DNA from: Burkholderiaceae bacterium
Lineage (GTDB): Bacteria; Pseudomonadota; Gammaproteobacteria; Burkholderiales; Burkholderiaceae_C
Assembly (NCBI GenBank): GCA_017999135.1
Contig: JAGOBT010000012.1
Location: 1-17,264, forward strand
Length of the DNA stretch: 17,264 nt
Reading direction: 5' to 3'
Numbering within the stretch: position 1 is the stretch's first letter; every line of letters starts with the position of its first letter. This document shows, in pieces, positions 1 to 7,120 of the stretch. Under the pieces are notes generated by a model that saw nothing but the letters and a program-made list of their open reading frames with translations, was not told the DNA's origin and did not search any database. Made by a program: the position numbers and the translations under genes.

Positions 1-138
1 GCCCAGGCCGGCGGCAATGAACGCGCCGCGCACATGCTCGGCGCGCACCGGCAGCTCGAACCCGCCGACCAGGCGGCCGCCGATCAGCTCACCATGGCCC
101 TGGTGGCCGGCATGGTGCGCACTGAACCAGGCGTCCAT
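1..138 (-). CDS. Histone-deacetylase-like / acetylpolyamine amidohydrolase family protein (N-terminal part only)
   Basis: Only the first 46 codons are present; the gene continues past the left edge. The ATG lies 12 nt after the stop of the fused ABC ATPase, and an in-frame stop at 153-151 bars any earlier start, so this is the last visible gene of the transporter cluster. The peptide begins MDAWFSAHHAGHQGHGEL and continues with GG-LVGGFELPVRAEHV. This matches the start of bacterial class II HDAC-like and acetylpolyamine amidohydrolases: a beta strand, 'S..H..H', 'E..GG.LV..FE.P.RAE'. Family members are zinc enzymes that remove acyl groups from amines such as acetylpolyamines. The catalytic His/Asp/Tyr region lies outside the window, so activity cannot be judged. 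The assignment rests on a short N-terminal pattern and is moderate in strength. Confidence 0.62.
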   Translation of the reverse strand, partial: MDAWFSAHHAGHQGHGELIGGRLVGGFELPVRAEHVRGAFIAAGLG

Positions 139-150
139 CCACGCACCTGC

Positions 151-1791
151 TCAGGCCACGCCGAAGGCGAAATCCCGACCGGGTGCAGCGGCGAACAAGG
201 CCTGGGTGTAGGCATGCTGCGGGTTGCCGAAGACCTGGTGCGCCGGGCCGTATTCGACCACCTCGCCCTTGCTCATCACCGCCAGGTGATCACAGATCTG
301 GCTGGCCACGCGCAGATCGTGGGTGATGAACAGCATCGCCAGGTTCAGCCGGCTGCGGATCTCCTCGAACAGCCGCAGCACCTGGGCCTGCACCGAGACA
401 TCGAGCGCGCTCACCGCCTCGTCGGCCACCAGCAGCTCGGGCTCCATCATCAGCGCGCGGGCGATGCAGATGCGCTGGCGCTGGCCGCCGCTGAACTGGT
501 GCGGGTAGCGGTCCATCGCGCTGGCATCCATGCGCACCAGGGCCAGCAGGTCACGCGCGCGCTGCATGGCTTCAGTGCGGCCCAGGCCGTAGTTCATCGG
601 GCCTTCGATCATCGCGTCGGCCACGGTGCGGCGCGGGTTCAGCGACCGGTACGGGTCCTGGAAGACGATCTGCACCCGCTGGCGCAGCGGCCGCAGGCGG
701 GCAGCCGACATCATCGCGATGTCTTCGGCGGCCTCGCCCGGGCGGTCGCCACCCAGCAGCACGCTGCCGCCGCTGGGGTCGATCAGCCGCACGATGCAGC
801 GCGCCACCGTGCTCTTGCCCGAGCCCGATTCACCGACGATGCCCAGTGTCTGGCCGCGCTTGATCTCGAAGTGGACGGCCTTGGCCGCATGCACGTTGCG
901 CGCGGCGCCGAACCAGCCCTTGGTGCTGTAGACCTTCTCCAGCCCCTGCACCTTCAGCACCACCGGCGCGGCGGGGTCGTTGGGGCGCTCCTTCAGATGC
1001 AGCGTGGGCACGGCGGCCATCAGCATGCGGGTGTAGTCGTGCTGAGGCTTCTGCAGCACATCGGCCTTGGGGCCGATCTCGACCAGGTCGCCCAGGCGCA
1101 GCACGGCCACACGGTGTGCCACCTCGGCCACCACGCCGAAATCATGGGTGATGAACAGCACGCCGGCGCCATGGCGGTGCTGCAAGTCGAGCACCAGCTT
1201 CAGGATCTGCGCCTGGGTGGTGACATCGAGCGCGGTGGTGGGCTCGTCGGCGATCAGCAGCACCGGGTCGAGCACCAGGGCCATGGCGATCATGATGCGC
1301 TGGCGCTGGCCGCCCGACAGCTGGTGCGGGTAGCTGGCCACCATGCGCTCGGGGTCGGGCAGCAGCACCTCGCGCACGATGTTCAGCACCTTCTCGCGCC
1401 GCTCGGCGGGCGACAGGCTGGTGTGCTGGCTGAGCACCTCGTCGATCTGGTCGCCGCAGGTCATGACCGGGTTCAGGGCCGTCATCGGCTCCTGGAAGAT
1501 CATGCTCATGCGCGTGGCGCGCAGTTCACGCAGGCGGCTCAGCGGCGCATGGGTGATGTCTTCACCTTCCAGCAGGATCTGGCCGCCCTGCACCGGCAGG
1601 GTCCTGGGCAGCAGGCCCATCACGCTCTGCGCGATGACGCTCTTGCCCGAGCCGGATTCACCGACCAGGCAGACAATTTCGCCACGGCCGACACTGAAGG
1701 ACACGTTGCGCACCGCGGTGGCACGGTCGCCGCCCGAGGGCAGCGCGATGGTGAGGTTCTTCACCTCGAGGATGGGTTGGTTGCTGGCCAT
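151..1791 (-). CDS. Peptide-type ABC transporter, fused double ATP-binding protein (DppD-DppF / YejF / GsiA type)
   Basis: A 546-residue cytoplasmic ATPase that powers the two permeases encoded upstream. It carries two complete ABC domains in one chain. Domain 1 has Walker A GESGSGKS at 44-51, signature LSGGQ at 158-162, Walker B ending ADE at 181-183 and H-loop His216. Domain 2 has Walker A at 320-327, signature FSGGQ at 433-437, Walker B ending ADE at 456-458 and His491. The segment [14 protein letters not shown] after domain 1 and its counterpart [14 protein letters not shown] after domain 2 are typical of the Opp/Dpp C-terminal extension. The ATG at 1791 is 2 nt after the TGA of the preceding permease gene (TGAGCATG), which suggests translational coupling; a longer ORF upstream only overlaps that permease. 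In domain 2 the usual 'DEP' after Walker B is DEA (Ala459). The length is normal for fused members (about 530-620). Confidence 0.95.
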   Translation of the reverse strand: MASNQPILEVKNLTIALPSGGDRATAVRNVSFSVGRGEIVCLVGESGSGKSVIAQSVMGLLPRTLPVQGGQILLEGEDITHAPLSRLRELRATRMSMIFQEPMTALNPVMTCGDQIDEVLSQHTSLSPAERREKVLNIVREVLLPDPERMVASYPHQLSGGQRQRIMIAMALVLDPVLLIADEPTTALDVTTQAQILKLVLDLQHRHGAGVLFITHDFGVVAEVAHRVAVLRLGDLVEIGPKADVLQKPQHDYTRMLMAAVPTLHLKERPNDPAAPVVLKVQGLEKVYSTKGWFGAARNVHAAKAVHFEIKRGQTLGIVGESGSGKSTVARCIVRLIDPSGGSVLLGGDRPGEAAEDIAMMSAARLRPLRQRVQIVFQDPYRSLNPRRTVADAMIEGPMNYGLGRTEAMQRARDLLALVRMDASAMDRYPHQFSGGQRQRICIARALMMEPELLVADEAVSALDVSVQAQVLRLFEEIRSRLNLAMLFITHDLRVASQICDHLAVMSKGEVVEYGPAHQVFGNPQHAYTQALFAAAPGRDFAFGVA

Positions 1792-1793
1792 GC

Positions 1794-2726
1794 TCAACCC
1801 CGCTTGGCCATCTTGGGGTCGAGCGTGTCGCGCAGCCCGTCGCCCAGGATGTTGACCGCCAGCACCGTCACCGCCAGGAAGATGCCCGGGAAGAAGATGT
1901 TGTGCGGGTACTCGTTGAACTGCGCCCGGCCCTCGGCCATCACGTTGCCCCAGGTCGGGATGTCGGGCGGCAGGCCCACCCCCAGGAACGACAGCGCCGC
2001 TTCGGTCAGGATGCCGGCCGCGCAGATGAAGGTGGCCTGCACCACCAGCGGAGCCACGGTGTTCGGCAGGATGTGGCGCCCCATGATCTTCCAGGTGGGC
2101 GTGCCCAGCGAGATGGCCGCCTCGACATATGGCTCTTCCCGGATGGTGAGCACCAGCGACCGCACCAGCCGCACCACCCGCGGGATCTCGGGGATGGCGA
2201 TGGCGATCACCACCGTGGTCAGGCTGCCGCGCCACATGGCCACCAGGGCGATGGCGATCAGGATGGCGGGGATGGCCATCACGCCGTCCATCACCCGCAT
2301 CAGGGGCCCGTCGAGCCAGCGCAGGAAGCCGGCCATCAGGCCCAGCACGATGCCGAAGGCCAGCGCAACCAGGGCCGTGAACAGGCCGACGATCAGCGAC
2401 ACCTGGGTGCCGTAGATCACCCGGCTGTAGATGTCGCGGCCGAAGCTGTCGCTGCCCATGATGAAGCGGTGCTTCAGCTGCTCGCCTTCCAGCGTGGTGA
2501 TCTCGCCGGTCTTGCCGGGCAGCAGGTCGCGGCTGGCCGGGTCGAACAGCGACGGGTCGACCGTGCCCAGCCAGGGTGCGGCCAGCGAGATCAGCACCAG
2601 CAGCAGCATCACCGTGCCGCCGATGCGCACCGAGGTGTTGCGACGCACGCGTTGCCAGGCACTGAGCTGGACATGGACCGTCGCGCTTTCGACCGACAGG
2701 CTCTCGAAATCAGGTGCGGTGCTCAT
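1794..2726 (-). CDS. Peptide-type ABC transporter permease, DppC/OppC family
   Basis: A 310-residue inner-membrane permease. An amphipathic N-terminus of about 33 residues is followed by a membrane helix at about 36-54, a periplasmic loop holding the family motif GSDSFGRDIYSR (91-102), and further helices at about 108-133, 148-165, 168-180, 225-250 and 280-297. The cytoplasmic EAA loop that docks on the ATPase reads EAAISLG (202-208) and ends with ILP (219-221), an almost ideal match. The gene starts 3 nt after the stop of the first permease gene and ends 2 nt before the ATPase start, so the three are clearly co-translated. It should pair with the DppB-like protein to form the channel. Peptide specificity cannot be read from this subunit. 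Confidence 0.95.
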   Translation of the reverse strand: MSTAPDFESLSVESATVHVQLSAWQRVRRNTSVRIGGTVMLLLVLISLAAPWLGTVDPSLFDPASRDLLPGKTGEITTLEGEQLKHRFIMGSDSFGRDIYSRVIYGTQVSLIVGLFTALVALAFGIVLGLMAGFLRWLDGPLMRVMDGVMAIPAILIAIALVAMWRGSLTTVVIAIAIPEIPRVVRLVRSLVLTIREEPYVEAAISLGTPTWKIMGRHILPNTVAPLVVQATFICAAGILTEAALSFLGVGLPPDIPTWGNVMAEGRAQFNEYPHNIFFPGIFLAVTVLAVNILGDGLRDTLDPKMAKRG

Positions 2727-2729
2727 GCG

Positions 2730-3671
2730 TCAGTACCTGATGCGCGGATCGAAGAAGACATAGGACAGGTCGACCAGCAGGTTGACCATCACGTAGATGA
2801 ACGAGAACAGCAGGATCACGCCCTGGATGGTGGGAAAGTCGCGCGCCAGCACGGCGTCCACCGTCAGCCGGCCCAGGCCGGGAATGGCATAGACCGATTC
2901 GGTGACCACCACGCCGCCGATCAGCAGCGCCACGCCGATGCCGATGACGGTGGCGATGGGCACGGCCGCATTCGCCAGCGCATGGCGCATCAGCACCGTC
3001 ACCTCGGGCAGGCCCTTGGCGCGGGCGGTGCGGATGTAGTCTTCGCCCAGCGTCTCCAGCACTGACGCGCGGGTGACGCGGGCGATCAGCGCGATGTAGA
3101 TCAGGCTCAGCGTGATGGCTGGCAGCGTCAGGTGGTACAGCCACGGGCCGACGCCGTCGGCGATGCGCTTGTAGCCCTGCACCGGCAACCAGCCCAGCTT
3201 CAAGGACACCAGCCAGATCAGCAGGTAGGCGCTGACGAACACCGGCACTGAAAAGCCCAGCACCGAGAAGCCCATCAGCCCCTTGTCGAGCCAGCCGCCG
3301 AAGCGCCAGGCCGCCATCACGCCCAGCGGCACGGCGATCAGCACCGCCAGCGTGATGGTGATCAGTGCCAGCGAGACGGTGGGCTCCAGCCGCTGGCTGA
3401 TCAGCGTGGTGACTTCGGTCTTGTAGTAGTAGCTCTGGCCCAGGTCGCCCTGCAGCAGATGGCCCGCCCAGATGAAGAACTGTTCGGGGATGGACCGGTC
3501 CAGGCCCAGGTTGGTGCGGATCTGGGCGATCTGCTCGGTGCTGGCGGCATCTCCTGCCAGCACGGCGGCCGGGTCTCCGGGCGTGAGCCGGAGCATCAGG
3601 AACACGAGCAGCGAGACGATCAGCAGGACGGGCAGCGTGGACAGCAGCCGTTTGACGAGGAAATTCAGCAT
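2730..3671 (-). CDS. Peptide-type ABC transporter permease, DppB/OppB family
   Basis: A 313-residue inner-membrane permease. It opens with the classic DppB N-terminus: MLNFLVKRLLSTLPVLL followed by LMLRLTPGDPA (about 26-36). Helices lie at about 8-28, 98-122, 135-158, 180-198, 235-260 and 283-305. The cytoplasmic coupling loop is RTARAKGLPEVTVLMRHA (about 214-231), the DppB form of the EAA motif. Residues YAIPGLGRLTVDAVLARDFP (261-280) are a conserved family block. The C-terminus is DPRIRY, a common DppB ending. It is the first of the three tightly packed membrane and ATPase genes and lies 59 nt after the binding-protein stop, with a strong hairpin in that gap. Its length is usual for the family. 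Confidence 0.95.
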   Translation of the reverse strand: MLNFLVKRLLSTLPVLLIVSLLVFLMLRLTPGDPAAVLAGDAASTEQIAQIRTNLGLDRSIPEQFFIWAGHLLQGDLGQSYYYKTEVTTLISQRLEPTVSLALITITLAVLIAVPLGVMAAWRFGGWLDKGLMGFSVLGFSVPVFVSAYLLIWLVSLKLGWLPVQGYKRIADGVGPWLYHLTLPAITLSLIYIALIARVTRASVLETLGEDYIRTARAKGLPEVTVLMRHALANAAVPIATVIGIGVALLIGGVVVTESVYAIPGLGRLTVDAVLARDFPTIQGVILLFSFIYVMVNLLVDLSYVFFDPRIRY

Positions 3672-3689
3672 CGGGTCGGTGGCACCAGG

Positions 3690-3718
3690 CCCGGGGCCGC
3701 GTCAGGCGCGGCCCCGGG
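3690..3718 (-). terminator. Perfect 12-bp GC hairpin between binding-protein and permease genes
   Basis: The arms 3690-3701 (CCCGGGGCCGCG) and 3707-3718 (CGCGGCCCCGGG) are exact reverse complements around a 5-nt loop. The hairpin lies 12 nt after the stop of the substrate-binding-protein gene and 18 nt before the DppB-like start. There is no T-run after it, so it is not a classic strong terminator. Such stem-loops after binding-protein genes are known to block 3'-exonuclease decay or cause partial termination, giving more binding protein than membrane subunits; that role is inferred here. Confidence 0.65.
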
Positions 3719-3730
3719 ACCAGGGGAGCC

Positions 3731-5317
3731 TCACTGCTTCTTCAGGTTCCAGTAGATGTTGCCGTTGCTGACGAAGAAGCCGCTGATGTTCTTGCGTGCG
3801 GCCATCGGCTGCATGTACTCGCCCAGTGGCGCGTGCGTGGCCACCTCGTAGGCGCGGGCGTGCAGCTGCTCGGCCAGCTTTTTCTTCTGGCCATCGTCGG
3901 TGGCGCGCATGAACTCGTTGCGGATGGTGATCATCTTGTCGTCCGACGCCCAGCCGAACCAGCCCGACTTCTCGCCACGGGTGTCCATCGTCGGGTTGGC
4001 GATCGGGCTCCACACGTCAAAGGTCTGCCAGGCGGTCAGGAACATGTGCCAGCCGCCCTTGTCGGGTGCGTCCTTCTTGGCGCGCCGGCCCACCAGGGTC
4101 TGCCAGTCCATGGCCTGCAGGTCGACCTTGAAGCCGGCCTGGCGCAGCAGTTGCGCAGCGACATCAGGCAGCTTCTGGATGCTGGCCAGGTCGGTGGGCT
4201 TCATGATGACGATGGGCGTGCCGTCGTAGCCGCTGGCCTTCAACAGCTCTTGCGCCTTCTTCATGTTGCTCTTGCCCTGGATGTCGCTGCCGGCGGTGGT
4301 GCCGTAGGGCGTGCCGCAGATGAACATCGAGTAGCAGCTCTTGTAGAGCTCCTTCACGCCCACTTGCGCCCGCAGGAAGGGCTCCTGCGTCATGGCGGCC
4401 AGGGCGGCCTGGCGCACCTTGGCGTTGTCGAAGGGCTTGTGCAGGTGGTTGAAGCGCGCCATGTACTGCAGGCCGTAGGTGGCGTACTTCGGCAGCTGGA
4501 TGTTGGCGTCTGCCTTGGCGGTCTCGAAGTGGTCGAAGCCCAGCGCCTCGATGATGTCGACCTCGCCCTTCTGCAGCGCATTGACCTGGGCCTGCGCATC
4601 ACGCAGCGCCAGGTTCCATTCCACCCGATCGACGTACACATTCTTGCCACCGGTGGTGCCCGACGGCGGCTCGCTGCGCGGCACGTACTTCGGGTTCTTC
4701 AGGTACACCGCCTTGTCGCCGGGCTTGAACTCGTCGCGCTTGAAGATGTAGGGGCCCGAGCCGATGTGCTCCTCGATCTGCTTGAACGCGTCGGTCTCGG
4801 CGATGCGCTTGGGCATGATGAAGGGCACGTTGGAGCTGGGCTTGCCCAGCGCCTCGAGCATGAAGCCGTTGGCTTCACCCAGGAAGATGCGGAAGGTGTC
4901 GGGCGTGGGCGAATCCATGCGCTGGATGAACTGGAACAGCGCCGAGCCCATGGCGTCGCGCTTGCCCCAGCGGGTGAGCGAGGCGATGACGTCGTCACCG
5001 GTCACCGGCTTGCCGTCATGGAATTCCAGGCCCTTGCGCAGCTTGAAGGTCCACAGGCGCTTGTCGGGGCTTTCGGTCCAGCTCTCGACCATCTGCGGCT
5101 TGACCTTGGCGTTCTCGTCGGTGCCGAACAGGGTGTCGTAGATCATGTAGCCGTGGTTGCGGCTCATGTAGGCCGTCGTCCAGATCGGGTCGAGGATGGC
5201 CAGGTTCGAGTGCGGCACCACCTTCAGCACGGTGCCCTGCGCCAGCACGGGCAGTGATGTGGCCATGGACAGCACGGACAGCGTGGCCACGGTGGCCAGA
5301 CGACGGTTCAATTTCAT
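3731..5317 (-). CDS. ABC transporter periplasmic substrate-binding protein, family 5 (SBP_bac_5, DppA/OppA type)
   Basis: A 528-residue protein with a Sec signal peptide: MKLNRR, a hydrophobic core at about 8-25, and a probable signal peptidase I cut after VLA (26/27). There is no lipobox Cys, so it should be a free periplasmic protein. Family-5 landmarks are visible: LDPIWTTAYMSRNHGYMIYDTLF near the N-terminus, KPQMVESW followed by W-TFKLRKGLEFHDGKPVTGDDV (the cluster-5 signature), GSGPYIF, FNHLHKPFDNAKVRQAALAAM, and a C-terminal NIYWNLKKQ. Cys328 and Cys334 are close together (KSCYSMFIC) and could form a disulfide. The family binds oligopeptides, dipeptides, glutathione, nickel or other ligands; the ligand cannot be read directly. 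The M81 peptidase upstream and amidohydrolase downstream favour a peptide-like or N-acylated substrate. SD-like GGAG lies 10 nt before the ATG. Confidence 0.94.
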   Translation of the reverse strand: MKLNRRLATVATLSVLSMATSLPVLAQGTVLKVVPHSNLAILDPIWTTAYMSRNHGYMIYDTLFGTDENAKVKPQMVESWTESPDKRLWTFKLRKGLEFHDGKPVTGDDVIASLTRWGKRDAMGSALFQFIQRMDSPTPDTFRIFLGEANGFMLEALGKPSSNVPFIMPKRIAETDAFKQIEEHIGSGPYIFKRDEFKPGDKAVYLKNPKYVPRSEPPSGTTGGKNVYVDRVEWNLALRDAQAQVNALQKGEVDIIEALGFDHFETAKADANIQLPKYATYGLQYMARFNHLHKPFDNAKVRQAALAAMTQEPFLRAQVGVKELYKSCYSMFICGTPYGTTAGSDIQGKSNMKKAQELLKASGYDGTPIVIMKPTDLASIQKLPDVAAQLLRQAGFKVDLQAMDWQTLVGRRAKKDAPDKGGWHMFLTAWQTFDVWSPIANPTMDTRGEKSGWFGWASDDKMITIRNEFMRATDDGQKKKLAEQLHARAYEVATHAPLGEYMQPMAARKNISGFFVSNGNIYWNLKKQ

Positions 5318-5339
5318 GGGGTTCAGGCTCCGGAATGGG

Positions 5340-5407
5340 GATCGGTTGGACCGGGGATGCTGCCCCGGAACGGTGCCGCAACGCTAACCGAATTCGGCAG
5401 ACCGATC
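5340..5407 (-). other. Structured leader candidate upstream of the binding-protein gene
   Basis: Several nested inverted repeats lie in the 143-bp gap before the binding-protein start. GATCGGT (5340-5346) pairs with ACCGATC (5401-5407). Inside them, CCGGGG (5351-5356) pairs with CCCCGG (5363-5368) across a 6-nt loop, and CCGAATTCGG (5388-5397) is a self-complementary 10-mer. Together they could fold as a branched leader RNA or, alternatively, act as operator DNA. No known riboswitch is recognised. In GC-rich DNA short repeats of this size arise by chance, so support is modest. Confidence 0.3.
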
Positions 5408-5431
5408 GCTCGGGGTTTTCTCAGACGTTCG

Positions 5432-5447
5432 AGCAAGTCCTGCGCCA
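5432..5447 (-). promoter_or_regulatory. Sigma-54-like (-24/-12) promoter candidate for the binding-protein gene
   Basis: The minus strand reads TGGCGC-AGGAC-TTGCT from 5447 to 5432. It has GG and GC elements exactly 10 nt apart and matches the RpoN consensus TGGCACGRNNNTTGCW except at two positions. It sits just after the stop of the M81 gene and would start RNA near 5421, giving an approximately 104-nt leader for the binding-protein gene. If real, it would give nitrogen- or activator-dependent expression of the transporter separately from the peptidase. No enhancer-binding site was identified. Confidence 0.38.
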
Positions 5448-5460
5448 GGGCAGGCGTGCG

Positions 5461-6951
5461 TCAGCCGCCAGGCGCCATGTCGCCCGGCAGGTCGATCGGC
5501 CACTTGGGGCGGCGGATGTGCCGGTAGGGCAACTGCCGCAGATCGGCTGTCACCGAGCCGGGCGCCGCGCAATACAGCACCTGCACCGCCAGCGGCGCAT
5601 AGGCCGCACGAAAATGCTGCGACGACTTCACCACCACGATGCGCTGGGCCGCCAGGTCGCAGCCCAGCTGGGTGAACAGATCAGTGCCCATGGCCTGGCT
5701 GCGGCGGCTGATCAGCACCACCTGCACGCCGCCCTGCCCGGCCGTTCCACCGATCTGCAGCAACGCACAGTCGCCCAGCGGCTGGGTGGTGCCAGCCAGC
5801 GCGCGCATGGCCATGTCGCGCTGCAGGGCCAGCACGGTGCCCTCGGCGTCCAGCGGATCGCCCGACAGCGGGCTGACCTTGCCGCCGATGCGCAGCGGCA
5901 GGCGCGCGCCCACACCCGCGTCGAAGGCGATGCGCACCGCCTGCGGGTCCCACAGCGGGCCCAGCGCGGCCTGGGTGATGCCGCGCTCGACCAGCCGGCG
6001 CAGCACGAAGGTGCTGTCACCGGCGGCACCGCCACCGGGGTTGTCGGCGCTGTCGGCGATCACCACCAGGCCCGGCGGCGCGGCCAGCGCGGCATCCAGC
6101 GCGGCGTCGATGCCGAGCCAGGGGGTGTCGAGGGCGCTGCGCATCGCGATCAGTTCATCGGCCAGGCGCCGGGCCAGGGCATCGCCCTCGGCTTGCCGGC
6201 CGTCGGTGTAGACCAGCACCTGCGTGCCCATGTCGGGCACGTCGCCCCAGGGGAAGCCGTGCGTCAGGCTGATCGACAGCACGCCGCCCTGCCCTTCCAG
6301 CGCCTGCAGGCGCTGCACGAAGCCCTGCGCCGGCTCACGGGTGGTGTGCACGATCACCGCCATGCCGCAATCGACCACCGACGGCGCCGGCCGCCGGCCA
6401 TGCACCACCTGAGCCGCACACAGGTCGACCAGCTCAAAGGCGCGCTCCAGCACGTCGGTGTGCGGGTACTGCTTGAACGCGATCAGCAGGTCGGCCTGCG
6501 CCAGCATGGCCGCGCTGAGATTGTGGTGCGGATCGAGTTCGGCGCCCACCACCACGCCCGGGCCGACGATCTGCCGCACGTGGGTGAGCAGGTCGCCCTC
6601 GCAATCGGGGTAGCCGTCGGCCACCATGGCACCGTGCAGCCCCAGCAGCACCAGCTGCACCGGCAGCGCCGCGCGCAGGTCGGCCAGGATGTGGTCACGC
6701 AACGTCTCGTAGGCGGCCCGGGTGGTGGTGCCGCCGGGCTGGGCGGCGGCCACCAGGCCTTCGATCAGCGTCCAGCCGCGCTCGCGGGCGCGCTGGCGGG
6801 CGGCGTGCAGCGGACCGGCGAACAGGGTGGGCGCCGCTGGATGGGAGCCACCAGGGTGCCAGGTGCCATCTTGCTGGAACGCCGCCAGCCCGGTGGGCAG
6901 CGGGGCAAAAGTGTTGGTCTCGGTGGCGAGGCTGGCGGTGAAGACACGCAT
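5461..6951 (-). CDS. M81 family metallopeptidase (microcystinase C / MlrC-like)
   Basis: A 496-residue protein. It starts MRVFTASLATETNTFAPLPT, the hallmark N-terminus of the MlrC/DUF1485 family (ETNTF). Further family blocks are LHGAMVADGYPDCEGD (105-120), ELDPHHNLS (138-146), AFKQYPHTDV (158-167), HGFPWGDVPDMG (231-242) and DSADNPGGGAAGDST (300-314), the last opening the MlrC C-terminal domain. The acidic and His residues in these blocks are the probable metal ligands. MlrC cleaves linearised microcystin; most relatives are uncharacterised peptidases next to Dpp-type transporters, as here. I chose the ATG at 6951 because homologues begin at 'MRVF'; an ATG 33 nt earlier adds a non-conserved extension. 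There is no signal peptide, so it should be cytoplasmic and act on the imported substrate. Its length is normal for the family (about 490-510). Confidence 0.9.
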   Translation of the reverse strand: MRVFTASLATETNTFAPLPTGLAAFQQDGTWHPGGSHPAAPTLFAGPLHAARQRARERGWTLIEGLVAAAQPGGTTTRAAYETLRDHILADLRAALPVQLVLLGLHGAMVADGYPDCEGDLLTHVRQIVGPGVVVGAELDPHHNLSAAMLAQADLLIAFKQYPHTDVLERAFELVDLCAAQVVHGRRPAPSVVDCGMAVIVHTTREPAQGFVQRLQALEGQGGVLSISLTHGFPWGDVPDMGTQVLVYTDGRQAEGDALARRLADELIAMRSALDTPWLGIDAALDAALAAPPGLVVIADSADNPGGGAAGDSTFVLRRLVERGITQAALGPLWDPQAVRIAFDAGVGARLPLRIGGKVSPLSGDPLDAEGTVLALQRDMAMRALAGTTQPLGDCALLQIGGTAGQGGVQVVLISRRSQAMGTDLFTQLGCDLAAQRIVVVKSSQHFRAAYAPLAVQVLYCAAPGSVTADLRQLPYRHIRRPKWPIDLPGDMAPGG

Positions 6952-6982
6952 GGCGGCGCAGGCTTGCAGCGGTGGGAGGGGC

Positions 6983-7012
6983 ACGCTAGCCCAGGCGGCA
7001 GCGCAAGGTCAA
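6983..7012 (-). promoter_or_regulatory. Sigma-70-like promoter candidate for the M81/transporter cluster
   Basis: On the minus strand TTGACC (7012-7007) and TAGCGT (6988-6983) are separated by 18 nt. The -35 box matches 5 of 6 consensus positions; the -10 box keeps the key T, A and final T. The predicted start is about 25 nt before the M81 ATG at 6951, a sensible leader length. It lies in the 165-bp divergent gap shared with the transglutaminase gene. Confidence 0.5.
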
Positions 7013-7024
7013 TGCGGGTGCAGG

Positions 7025-7038
7025 CGGCGCCGGCGCCG
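7025..7038. repeat. 14-bp perfect palindrome in the divergent gap
   Basis: CGGCGCCGGCGCCG is self-complementary over 14 bp. It lies 13 bp upstream of the -35 box of the M81 promoter candidate and 35 bp before the small leader ORF on the other strand. It could be an operator for either direction, but it is built only of G and C, and such palindromes are common in DNA of this composition. Confidence 0.3.
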
Positions 7039-7072
7039 ATTGGTGGTACGGTCGCCACAACCCTGGACCCCC

Positions 7073-7120
7073 ATGAAAACCCTGATCACGCCGCAGCACC
7101 CACCGAAGCACACGCCATGA
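7073..7120 (+). CDS. Possible 15-residue leader ORF overlapping the transglutaminase start
   Basis: The ORF ATG...TGA encodes MKTLITPQHPPKHTP, and its stop overlaps the next start as ATGA (7117-7120). The ATG has no strong Shine-Dalgarno sequence. The downstream transglutaminase ATG also lacks one, so coupling through the overlap would be a way to start translation there. The peptide resembles nothing I recognise. It may equally be an unused short ORF. Confidence 0.3.
   Translation: MKTLITPQHPPKHTP

Noticed and set aside
1792..2235. N-terminal extension of the fused ATPase up to 2235
   Set aside because: It overlaps the DppC-like permease in another frame and shows no homology. Both family starts and the TGAGCATG junction support 1791.
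34..2415. A 793-codon plus-strand open frame opposite the ABC ATPase and permease genes
   Set aside because: Composition is His/Gln/Ala/Arg-rich with no recognisable domain. It is the antisense shadow of well-identified minus-strand genes in GC-rich DNA.
5254..7116. The long open frame upstream of the transglutaminase, suggesting a 908-residue protein
   Set aside because: It runs antisense through the M81 gene and has no domain signal before MIRLRLQL. The transglutaminase domain is complete from 7117.
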